Source: UMGS1781 sp045628105
Lineage (GTDB): Bacteria; Bacillota; Clostridia; TANB77; CAG-508
Assembly: GCA_045628105.1 (NCBI GenBank)
Contig: JAZQOX010000035.1
Span: 1 to 7,040 of the forward strand
Reading direction: 5' to 3'
Length of the DNA stretch: 7,040 bases
The notes beneath the pieces were generated by a model. The model ran no database searches. It had not been told where the DNA came from and saw only the letters and a program-made list of their open reading frames with translations. Positions 1-6,212 of the stretch are shown here, one piece after another (within the stretch, counting starts at the first letter, position 1; each line of letters opens with the position of its first letter). The position numbers were made by a program, and so were the translations under genes.

Positions 1-97
1 CTAAACTTTCTATAGTATCTGCTTGAACCATTTTGCTTGTGTCTATTCCTATATCTTGTAATACTTTTATTGTATCTATGAATTCTTGGACTACATT
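1..97 (-). repeat. Repeat unit B, start of second copy, cut by the window edge
   Basis: Residues 1235-1266 (NVVQEFIDTIKVLQDIG...TIESL) repeat the opening of unit A at an offset of exactly 276 bp. Bases 1-45 are identical to 277-321, and 89 of the first 100 bases match 277-376. The array therefore continues beyond base 1, with an unknown number of copies. Confidence 0.88.
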
Positions 98-3000
98 TTG
101 TTTTTCTAACGATATTCCCATATTTTTTAATTCTTCTACTTGTTCTGGTGTTGGAGAGCTCCAGCTTCCTTTTCCCCTATATGCTAGAGCAATAAAAGTT
201 TTAGTGATTCCTATTTTATTTTGCAAATTTAAGCCTTTTTCTATTAATTTTTCTCGTATTACTCCTGATTTATTGGCTAAACTTTCTATAGTATCTGCTT
301 GAACCATTTTGCTTGTGTCTACTTCTATATCTTGTAATGCTTTTATTGTATCTATAAACTTCTCAACTGCATTTTTTCCTTCAATCTGGCCTACTTCTTC
401 CTCAAATTCTACTAAATCTTTTATAACTCCTTCTATTTCAAATGGGCTAAATTCTTCTTTGCTTCCTCTTGTTTTTGGTATTGGTGGTAAGTCCATATCC
501 CACAAGGCTATTTCTGTTGCTAATTCTATTATTTCCTCTATTCTTGATCTTTCTTCTTCTGTTAATTCTTCTTCATCATCAAATCCTTCTAAATATTGGC
601 TGTTTTTTTCTTGTATTCTTCTTAAAATTGCATAATAGTGCTGTTCTTGCTTATTTGAACTGTTTCTATCTGGTAGCATTCCATCATGTTCTTCTATCCA
701 TTCCATTACTATTTTTAATGCTTCTAAATCATCTATTGGTGCAATGTTTTCCATTTCTTTATCTAGTCTTACTGTTAAGCTGTTATTTGCTAAGTCTATT
801 ACTACTGGTCTTTTTTCTTCCGGTACCGGATTATCTTCATCTATTGCATATATTGTTCTTCCTAATTGTTGTAAATATAGTATTTTTGAATTTTCATCTA
901 ATGCTCTAAACCATATTATTCCATCTACACCTTCTATATGTAATCCTTCATTTGCTTTGTTCATTACTACCATGAATTTTGTTTCATCTGTATTTTCTGC
1001 TTCAAATTCTTCTAGCTGTTTTTTATTTTTTTCTTTGTTATAACTTCCTAGCATTGAATTACTCTTTGGAATTATATCTGTTCCTTCAAATACTTTATTT
1101 AAATATTCTTGATATTTTAATATTTTGTCTTCGCCCGTTGCAGTGCCTATTCTGTTTCCATCTTCGTCTTCTATATCTCCTTGTTCTGTTACTGGTATAA
1201 ATACTATGTATTTTCCACCTTTTTTTACATTTTGCCTTATTATTTCATCTTGCCCTATTCCACTTTCTAGATTTTTTCTTGCTTTTTCTCCTAGTTCTTC
1301 TTCAATTTCTTTATTTAATCTTTCTTCTAATTGTTGATATTTTCTTAATTCTTCTACTCTTTTTCCTTCATCTTCTATATCTTCTATTTCAGTTCTTATT
1401 GCTTCCATTTTGCCATCTGTTATTAATGAATATTTACTATATACAAGTTTTGGATTTACAACATAACCCATTCTTATTGCATTTTCTAATGTCATATTAC
1501 ATGCTATATGTTTACCTTGCTTTATTTCTTCCTCTGTGTATCCTAATTTTCTGGCATTTTCTTCTGCCATATCTCTGCCATCTACATCTCTTACTGGTGT
1601 TGCTGTTATTCCTAGTACCTTTACATTTTCATTTTGATTTGCAAATAATTTATCTACTTTTCCTTCCCATTCTTTTGCTCCTGTTCTATGTGCTTCATCT
1701 AGTACTATCATCCCATATTGTCCTTCAATAACTTCTTGTCCTCTTTTTGCAAGCAGACCTGTATACGTTTCAAATGTTATATTTGGAAATACTTCTTTTA
1801 TTATTTCTTCTTCTGTTTTTCCTACTGTATTTTGCTTTCCATGTACATATTTTATTATATAATTTTTTATTTGATTTAATATTTCATCTTGTGGTGCTAA
1901 ATATAACATTTTTTCATTAGGATGCTCTTTTGAATATTTTATCATTTGCGCTAAAGCTACAAAGCTTTTTCCTGCTCCTGTTGGTAATATTATTTGCGCA
2001 AATTTATTGTCTTGAAATATTTTATCAATATTTTCATAAGCTCTTTGTTGATAATCTTTTAGTTTTATTCCTGTATTTTCTACATTATAATATCCTAAAA
2101 ATCTTTCTACTAATTCTATATTTATATTTTCTTGTAATACATCCTGTCTTGTATTTAATAATTCTTGCAAGTTTCCATTTGAGTATTGTTCATAAAATCC
2201 TTCTCTTGTGGCTATGTTTAATAATACTGTTGGTATTTTTGGTTCTTCTACCCCAGCTTCTTTTAATTTTATATATATTTCTTCGCAGTTTCTTTCTTGT
2301 AGTCTTTTTATTAATTCATTTCTTTCTGTAATTTTAAATCCTGCTATTCCTATTTCTTCCCAATTGTATAACGATATTATTGCTTCTGCATAATATCTTG
2401 ATTTTTCTATTGTTTTTTTCTCTTTTAGACTTCCAAATGTTTTTGTTATTACATCTTGTACATCAGAAATTCCTCCTTGCTTTAATACTTTTTCTAGTTC
2501 CTCTTTAGATAATTTTTTTACTTCTTCTACTAAGCCTTTTTCTTCGCCTTGTAATGCTAAGTTTACGGATTCACTTAATTTTATCCCTTTTCCACTTTGT
2601 CTTGATATTATTTCTGGTTCTATTCTAAAGCCGTTTTTTCTTATATTTTCTATTACTTCTGAAAATTCTGGATTATTTCCTAAAATTTTACCTAAAATAT
2701 CTGCTAGGTTTATTGCATTTTTTCTTGCTTTACTTAAATAATACATTCCTTTATTAACTACATAATGCGCAATACCATATTCTATTTTTCCTTCTGTTAG
2801 TTCATACATTTCTTCTATTGTTATATCGTTTTGAGGAATATATTCTGTTTCAGCTATTTCTGATATTTTTATTCCATTTTGTATTGCCTGTATTACTGCA
2901 ACTTTTATTCTAGCTATTTTACTTGGTTCTATTCCTTCTACTTGTTGTATTAATGCAAATATATCTACTAATTCTTTGGGTACTTCTACTATTTCTTCTT

Positions 3001-3799
3001 TGTTTATATCTCCATAATGTATTACTTCTGTTGATGAAAATGCATTTCCTATTGTTTCTCTTAATTTTTGATTTGATGAGTGTGGTATTACATGTTTTAA
3101 TATTTGCTTATTCTCTAATATTGCAAGTTTTGAATATATTCTATTTGTTTCTAATCTTTGCTCTTCATTTAATGCTTGATAACTGCTTATCCTTGCACTT
3201 GGTGAACTATATAATATGCCATGTCTTGGATGCATTTTTCTTGTATCCACTTCTCCTGCTTTTGCTGTATATGTTGGTTTTATTATTTCTTGTAATCTAC
3301 TTTCTTCTGTTGCATTATCTATCTCTTCAAACTTAGATAATACTTCTGCTTTTTGTTCTTCATCTAAATTTACTACTGCCTCTTCTATTCTTTTTGATAG
3401 TTCTTGTAGCATATATCTTCCTGCTGATACTACTTCTTTTCCAAATTCTATTTTTGGAATTTTTACCATTATATATTTATCTTTATATGAGCCTCTTCCA
3501 TAATTTACCGCTACATTTGCGTTACTTGTTAACGATATACAATTTGTATCTTTTCTATAGTGCATTTTTATATGGTCATATAGTTCCTCTAATGATATTT
3601 CTGATGTTTCACTGTATTTTGTTTCTCCTTCATATCTTTCTCTATCTGTTCTTATTCTTCCTATTTTACCATCTGAAGATACAGTTGTCCCTTGTTCTAT
3701 ATCATTATTATCTGCCATGTTTAATGCTCTAAAAAAATAATAATTTTCTTTATCTTGTATTATATTAAATTTTTCAATATCAAATATATTCTCTTTCAT
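1..3799 (-). CDS. Giant SF2 DEAH-box helicase with ART-like N-terminus and C-terminal 92-aa repeats (3' end outside window)
   Basis: I translated the minus strand by hand from the ATG at 3799-3797 and found 1266 codons without a stop; the C-terminus lies outside the window. GGAG with 6-nt spacing supports the start. Residues about 20-118 resemble an ADP-ribosyltransferase-like fold (FFRAL with R24, H76/H80, ISLTS at 88-92, E118). Residues about 127-565 are mostly helical and match nothing I recognise. The superfamily 2 core follows: YQ 583-584, LPTGAGKS 605-612 (Walker A), LAPQ near 634, DEAH 701-704, TATP 732-735, YIVF 864-867 opening the second RecA domain, NEGLH 950-954 and QQLGR 977-981. 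Residues 1143-1266 hold 92-residue repeats. The style (DEAHRTGAKEW, NEGLH..GVDGII) fits ResIII-like helicases known from Clostridia accessory DNA. ATP-driven remodelling of nucleic acid is expected; the biological role is unknown. No nuclease motif is visible. The 49-nt gap after murG shows no convincing terminator, so read-through from the wall operon is possible. Confidence 0.93.
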   Translation of the reverse strand, partial: MKENIFDIEKFNIIQDKENYYFFRALNMADNNDIEQGTTVSSDGKIGRIRTDRERYEGETKYSETSEISLEELYDHIKMHYRKDTNCISLTSNANVAVNYGRGSYKDKYIMVKIPKIEFGKEVVSAGRYMLQELSKRIEEAVVNLDEEQKAEVLSKFEEIDNATEESRLQEIIKPTYTAKAGEVDTRKMHPRHGILYSSPSARISSYQALNEEQRLETNRIYSKLAILENKQILKHVIPHSSNQKLRETIGNAFSSTEVIHYGDINKEEIVEVPKELVDIFALIQQVEGIEPSKIARIKVAVIQAIQNGIKISEIAETEYIPQNDITIEEMYELTEGKIEYGIAHYVVNKGMYYLSKARKNAINLADILGKILGNNPEFSEVIENIRKNGFRIEPEIISRQSGKGIKLSESVNLALQGEEKGLVEEVKKLSKEELEKVLKQGGISDVQDVITKTFGSLKEKKTIEKSRYYAEAIISLYNWEEIGIAGFKITERNELIKRLQERNCEEIYIKLKEAGVEEPKIPTVLLNIATREGFYEQYSNGNLQELLNTRQDVLQENINIELVERFLGYYNVENTGIKLKDYQQRAYENIDKIFQDNKFAQIILPTGAGKSFVALAQMIKYSKEHPNEKMLYLAPQDEILNQIKNYIIKYVHGKQNTVGKTEEEIIKEVFPNITFETYTGLLAKRGQEVIEGQYGMIVLDEAHRTGAKEWEGKVDKLFANQNENVKVLGITATPVRDVDGRDMAEENARKLGYTEEEIKQGKHIACNMTLENAIRMGYVVNPKLVYSKYSLITDGKMEAIRTEIEDIEDEGKRVEELRKYQQLEERLNKEIEEELGEKARKNLESGIGQDEIIRQNVKKGGKYIVFIPVTEQGDIEDEDGNRIGTATGEDKILKYQEYLNKVFEGTDIIPKSNSMLGSYNKEKNKKQLEEFEAENTDETKFMVVMNKANEGLHIEGVDGIIWFRALDENSKILYLQQLGRTIYAIDEDNPVPEEKRPVVIDLANNSLTVRLDKEMENIAPIDDLEALKIVMEWIEEHDGMLPDRNSSNKQEQHYYAILRRIQEKNSQYLEGFDDEEELTEEERSRIEEIIELATEIALWDMDLPPIPKTRGSKEEFSPFEIEGVIKDLVEFEEEVGQIEGKNAVEKFIDTIKALQDIEVDTSKMVQADTIESLANKSGVIREKLIEKGLNLQNKIGITKTFIALAYRGKGSWSSPTPEQVEELKNMGISLEKQNVVQEFIDTIKVLQDIGIDTSKMVQADTIESL
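98..373 (-). repeat. Repeat unit A, 276 bp (92 codons), first of a tandem array
   Basis: This codes for residues 1143-1234 of the large helicase. The unit starts at NAVEKFIDTIKALQDI, passes through TSKMVQADTIESLANKSGV, a YRGKG motif (1207-1211) and SPTPEQVEEL, and ends in NMGISLEKQ. The next copy begins in frame directly after it. The ending (PTPEQVEELKNMGISLE) loosely recalls the end of helicase-associated (HA) domains, where a short helix precedes a 'LG(F/I)xW' element, but the central HA tryptophans are not evident, so I do not assign it to that family. The likely role is nucleic-acid or partner binding by a repeated small helical module. Confidence 0.88.
845..2077 (-). other. SF2 helicase core, two RecA domains (residues about 575-985)
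   Basis: Domain-level call inside the large gene. The first RecA domain runs from the YQ element (583-584) through Walker A GAGKS (608-612), motif Ia (LAPQ), the DEAH box (701-704) and TATP (732-735). Between the domains is a segment beginning TLENAIRMGYV (770-780), typical of ResIII-like helicases, and then a charged, probably coiled-coil stretch (about 805-850). The second domain starts at GGKYIVFIP and carries motif V (NEGLH, 950-954) and motif VI (QQLGRTIY, 977-984). In motif VI the usual last Arg of QxxGRxxR is Tyr984. All ATP-binding and hydrolysis residues I can check (K611, D701, E702) are present. Confidence 0.9.
3446..3742 (-). other. Predicted ADP-ribosyltransferase-like domain (residues about 20-118 of the helicase)
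   Basis: This is a domain-level call inside the large helicase gene. The order of elements is an Arg in a hydrophobic strand (YYFFRAL, R24), a helix LEELYDHIKMH with H76 and H80, a strand-loop ISLTS followed by NANVAVNYG (88-101), then YIMVKIP (109-115) and E118. This order (Arg, 'H' helix, S-T-S-like motif followed by xxVAxxYG, short strand, acidic residue) is the pattern of R-S-E class ART toxins of the cholera/pertussis type. The SLTS is a non-canonical STS, and E118 is only a candidate for the catalytic Glu. It could equally be a degenerate, non-catalytic binding domain. Confidence 0.42.
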
Positions 3800-3805
3800 T
3801 TGTTT

Positions 3806-3810
3806 CTCCG
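3806..3810 (-). promoter_or_regulatory. Ribosome binding site of the helicase gene
   Basis: The minus strand reads CGGAG here, with GGAG ending 6 nt before the ATG at 3799. It fixes the start of the long open frame and shows that this gene is translated independently of murG. No convincing -35/-10 pair was found in the 49-nt gap, so transcription may come from the upstream wall operon. Confidence 0.8.
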
Positions 3811-3848
3811 GATATTTTAAATATTTTTATACTGTCCCAAAAATTTTC

Positions 3849-4943
3849 TTATTTTATTAATTTTTCTATTTCGCTATATATTTTTTCTTCCACATTTTTT
3901 ATAGATTTTTGTTCTGCATTTATTCCCATTTGTTGCTGTTTTTCTTTATTATTTATTATTGATTCTATTGTGTTATTTAGATTTTCACAGTTCAATTTAC
4001 TGTCTAATATCATTTCTGCTGCTTTTGCATTTACTAATACTTTCGCATTATATTCTTGATGATTTTCTGTTGCAAATGGATATGGAATAAATATTGCAGG
4101 TTTCCCACATTTTGCTACTTCTGTTATTGTCATTGCTCCGCTTCTTGATACAACTAAATCTGCTAAATTTAGTACTTCTTCCATATTGTATATGTATGGT
4201 AATATACTTGCATTATAGTTTTCTTTTATCTTTGTTTTTATTTCTTCAAAGTTTTTTTGTCCAGCTGCCCATACAAGTTGATAGTTTTTATTTAATTTAT
4301 TATTAATTATATCTATTAAACAACCATTAATTGATTCTGCCCCTTGACTTCCACCAAATACAAGTACTATTGGTAAGTTCTTTGTTATATTTAACTGTTC
4401 TTTTAATTTCTGTTTTTGCTCATCAGTTAAGTTTATTTTTTCTACTTTTGTTGGTGTTCCTGTTACAACAACATTTTTAGCTTTTGGTAATCTTTTTTTT
4501 GCGTCTTCAAATCCAACTAATACCGTATTTGTCTTCTTTGATAAAACTTTTACAGCAACTCCTGGAAAAGCATTACTCTCGTGTAATACTGTTGGAATTT
4601 TATTTTTAAAACCACTTGAGAATACTGGTCCACATATATATCCACCTGTTCCAATTATTATATCTGGTTTAATTTCTTTTACAATTTTATCAACTGTTTT
4701 ATAGCTTTTTAATGTTTTTAAAGCATTTTTAAAATTTTGCACACTTATTTTTCGTTTTATTCCATATGCTTCTATTGTTTTTAAATTATACCCGCTTCTT
4801 GGAACTAGGTCATTTTCCAATCCTCTTGGCGTTCCAATAAATGTAATTTGTGCTCCTGGGTTATGTTTCTTTATTTCATTTGCTATTGCAATTCCTGGAT
4901 TAATATGCCCACCTGTTCCGGCTGCTGCAATAATAACCTTCAT
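3849..4943 (-). CDS. murG: MurG, lipid II synthase (UDP-GlcNAc transferase)
   Basis: MurG adds GlcNAc from UDP-GlcNAc to lipid I on the inner face of the membrane, giving lipid II. At 364 residues it is full length for the family. It shows the GT-B glycosyltransferase layout: the N-terminal glycine-rich loop AAGTGGHINPG (7-17), GTGGYICGP (98-106), HESNAFPG (121-128), the interdomain/donor loop GGSQGA (197-202), SRSGAMTITE (266-275) and the uridine-side motif PYPFATENHQEYNA (287-300). The start is supported by AAGGAG 7 nt upstream. It follows ftsW after 14 nt, and the ribosome binding site lies in that gap, so the two are surely cotranscribed. The stop is TAA, and an unrelated giant helicase gene begins 49 nt further on. 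A run of eight A in the sense strand (4493-4500) does not break the frame. Confidence 0.98.
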   Translation of the reverse strand: MKVIIAAAGTGGHINPGIAIANEIKKHNPGAQITFIGTPRGLENDLVPRSGYNLKTIEAYGIKRKISVQNFKNALKTLKSYKTVDKIVKEIKPDIIIGTGGYICGPVFSSGFKNKIPTVLHESNAFPGVAVKVLSKKTNTVLVGFEDAKKRLPKAKNVVVTGTPTKVEKINLTDEQKQKLKEQLNITKNLPIVLVFGGSQGAESINGCLIDIINNKLNKNYQLVWAAGQKNFEEIKTKIKENYNASILPYIYNMEEVLNLADLVVSRSGAMTITEVAKCGKPAIFIPYPFATENHQEYNAKVLVNAKAAEMILDSKLNCENLNNTIESIINNKEKQQQMGINAEQKSIKNVEEKIYSEIEKLIK

Positions 4944-4950
4944 AAATTTT

Positions 4951-4956
4951 CTCCTT
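4951..4956 (-). promoter_or_regulatory. Ribosome binding site of murG
   Basis: AAGGAG on the minus strand, 7 nt before the murG ATG. It lies between the ftsW stop (4960-4958) and the murG start, and only a few bases after the GC-rich hairpin at 4961-4986. Folding of that hairpin could therefore affect coupling or access of ribosomes to this site. Confidence 0.85.
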
Positions 4957-4957
4957 T

Positions 4958-6154
4958 TTAATGGGACACCGAGAGCGGCGACCCATACACGTATTTTCTA
5001 TTTTTTATATTTTCGTTGATTGCCTTGATATATTTAATAGCACTCCGAACTGCTGCCAGTAAAATTATAAGTGAAGTTCCTCCATAGCTGAAAAATGGTA
5101 ATGATATACCTGTAACCGGCATTGATGATGTAACAACTGCAATGTTCATAAGTGTTTGTGTTCCTATCAATACAGTAATTCCGCAAGCTAATAAACTACC
5201 AAACATATCTGGAGCCTTCATTGAAATTAATATTCCTCTCCAAATGAATAGTGCAAATAAAAGTATAACTGCTATACATCCTATAAATCCTAATTCTTCA
5301 GCAATAACTGCAAATATGTAATCATTATGTGGCTCTGAAATGTATAAATACTTTTGTCTGCTATTTCCAAGACCTACTCCAAATAGTCCACCTGATCCTA
5401 TAGCATATAATCCTTGTATTATCTGCCAACCAGTATCTAATGGGTCTGCCCATGGATCAGCAAATGCTGTTAATCTTTTTAATCTATATGCACCTATACC
5501 AAATTTTTGTGCTGCATAGAATAACCCTGCTCCTCCAATTAATACTCCTGATCCACCAAAAATAGCAAAATGAGAAAACTTGCAGCCAGCTATAATCATC
5601 ATTGCAGAAATTGTAATTATAATTAAAATTGATGCACTTAAATGTGATTGAACTAGCATTAATATTGCTATTGCTGGTAGTAAAAAGAAACAAAGTGGTT
5701 TGAAAAAACCTTTTACTAAATCTTTTAATTCATCTCTATGATTTGTTAAATACGAAGCAAAAAATATAATTAAACCAAGTTTTGTAATTTCTGATGGCTG
5801 AATTGTTCCAAATACCGGAAATTTTATCCATCTAGTAGCACCATTTACTGTTACTCCAACACCCGGAACAATAACGGCAGCTATTCCTATTATTGAAATT
5901 AACCAAATTGGTTTATAAAATCTGTTTAAAATCTTATAATCTATTTTAGATATGATAATCATTACAACTATTCCTAGTATTGCAGCCAATCCTTGTTTAT
6001 ACGCATATGTATAGCTGTTTGATGTTGTAGATAAGGCCATTGGTGAACTTGCTGATAGCACCATGGTTACGCCTAATCCTAGTAAAATTAAAACTATTAA
6101 AAATAGAAAAAAATCAAATGGTCTGTTATTGTCTTTTATCAATTTACTTTTCAT
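4958..6154 (-). CDS. ftsW: FtsW/SpoVE, SEDS-family peptidoglycan glycosyltransferase
   Basis: SEDS proteins are multi-pass membrane enzymes that polymerise lipid II into glycan strands together with a class B penicillin-binding protein, FtsW at the division septum. The 398-residue length fits the family, with about ten hydrophobic membrane segments from residue 14 to 375. Diagnostic motifs are NGATRWI (104-110), QPSEITKLG (119-127), DPWADPLDTGWQIIQ (233-247), GSGGLFGVGLGNSRQKY (253-269), EPHNDYIFAVIAEELGF (274-290) and TGISLPFFSYGGTS (348-361). D278 corresponds to the essential acidic residue of RodA/FtsW in the fourth extracellular loop. The start is supported by GAAAGG 6 nt upstream. Position between mraY and murG is where Firmicutes carry ftsW or its sporulation paralogue spoVE; sequence alone does not decide between them. 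The last nine codons are strikingly GC-rich and form a hairpin. Confidence 0.96.
   Translation of the reverse strand: MKSKLIKDNNRPFDFFLFLIVLILLGLGVTMVLSASSPMALSTTSNSYTYAYKQGLAAILGIVVMIIISKIDYKILNRFYKPIWLISIIGIAAVIVPGVGVTVNGATRWIKFPVFGTIQPSEITKLGLIIFFASYLTNHRDELKDLVKGFFKPLCFFLLPAIAILMLVQSHLSASILIIITISAMMIIAGCKFSHFAIFGGSGVLIGGAGLFYAAQKFGIGAYRLKRLTAFADPWADPLDTGWQIIQGLYAIGSGGLFGVGLGNSRQKYLYISEPHNDYIFAVIAEELGFIGCIAVILLFALFIWRGILISMKAPDMFGSLLACGITVLIGTQTLMNIAVVTSSMPVTGISLPFFSYGGTSLIILLAAVRSAIKYIKAINENIKNRKYVYGSPLSVSH
4961..4986 (-). other. GC-rich RNA hairpin at the 3' end of ftsW
   Basis: In the mRNA, AUGGG (4986-4982) pairs with CCCAU (4965-4961). After a U-U mismatch, five more pairs form (C-G, G-U, C-G, C-G, G-C) around a CUCU loop. 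The third pair is a G-U wobble that exists only in the mRNA orientation; on the plus strand it would be A-C. Of the 26 bases, 17 are G or C, against roughly a quarter to a third in the surrounding DNA. The 3' arm abuts the ftsW stop codon and is followed by AAAAAGGAG, not a U-tract, so it is not a standard terminator. Confidence 0.6.
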
Positions 6155-6160
6155 AAATTA

Positions 6161-6166
6161 CCTTTC
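6161..6166 (-). promoter_or_regulatory. Ribosome binding site of ftsW
   Basis: GAAAGG on the minus strand with 6-nt spacing to the ATG at 6154. It is a weaker match to the anti-SD sequence than the sites of murG and the helicase gene, and it lies immediately downstream of the intercistronic hairpin at 6175-6199. Confidence 0.7.
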
Positions 6167-6174
6167 TTTACAAA

Positions 6175-6199
6175 AAGGGGACTGATAGTAAGTACCCTT
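6175..6199 (-). terminator. Intercistronic hairpin between mraY and ftsW, possible weak terminator/attenuator
   Basis: The minus strand reads AAGGGTACT, a 7-nt loop, then AGTCCCCTT followed by TTTG. The arms give five pairs (AAGGG/CCCTT), one U-C mismatch and three pairs (ACT/AGT). The T-run is five long, but its first two bases are in the stem, leaving only three free U. The shape is that of a Rho-independent terminator in the reading direction of the operon, with the tract too short for strong termination. Partial attenuation, or stabilisation of the mraY 3' end, is more likely than a full stop, because ftsW and murG follow. Confidence 0.4.
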
Positions 6200-6212
6200 C
6201 TCACTTCATATG

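Noticed and set aside
1..376. Direct repeats considered as a CRISPR array or transposon ends
   Set aside because: The period is 276 bp, the copies are coding and in frame within one protein, and there are no short spacers, so this is a protein repeat.
33..3732. Many plus-strand open frames of 60-150 codons across the left half
   Set aside because: They are antisense shadows of the continuous minus-strand helicase frame. Their translations are runs of Leu/Phe/Ser from pyrimidine-rich antisense DNA and contain no domain motifs.
1..3799. Helicase as the restriction subunit of a Type I or III system
   Set aside because: No PD-(D/E)xK nuclease motif was seen in the translated 1266 residues, and no methylase or specificity gene is adjacent in the window, although the region beyond base 1 is unseen.
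3812..3824. A/T palindrome ATATTT-T-AAATAT in the murG-helicase gap, considered as a terminator
   Set aside because: The stem is six A-T pairs with a one-base centre and no U-tract, so it is expected by chance in such AT-rich DNA.
3826..3840. TTGGGA and TATAAA on the minus strand upstream of the helicase gene, considered as a promoter
   Set aside because: The two boxes are only 3 nt apart, and the alternative TAAAAT box gives 15 nt with a poor -35; AT-rich DNA produces such matches freely.
4094..4306. Plus-strand 70-codon open frame inside murG
   Set aside because: It overlaps conserved MurG coding sequence including the SRSGAMT motif; the Leu/Ser-rich translation is a shadow.
4493..4500. 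Run of eight T (A on the sense strand) in murG as a phase-variable tract
   Set aside because: The frame is intact, murG is essential, and homopolymers of this length are common in this base composition.
5484..5693. Minus-strand 69-codon open frame inside ftsW in another frame
   Set aside because: It lies wholly within the conserved SEDS coding region, is out of frame, and has an Asn/Ser/Tyr/Cys-rich composition with no ribosome binding logic.
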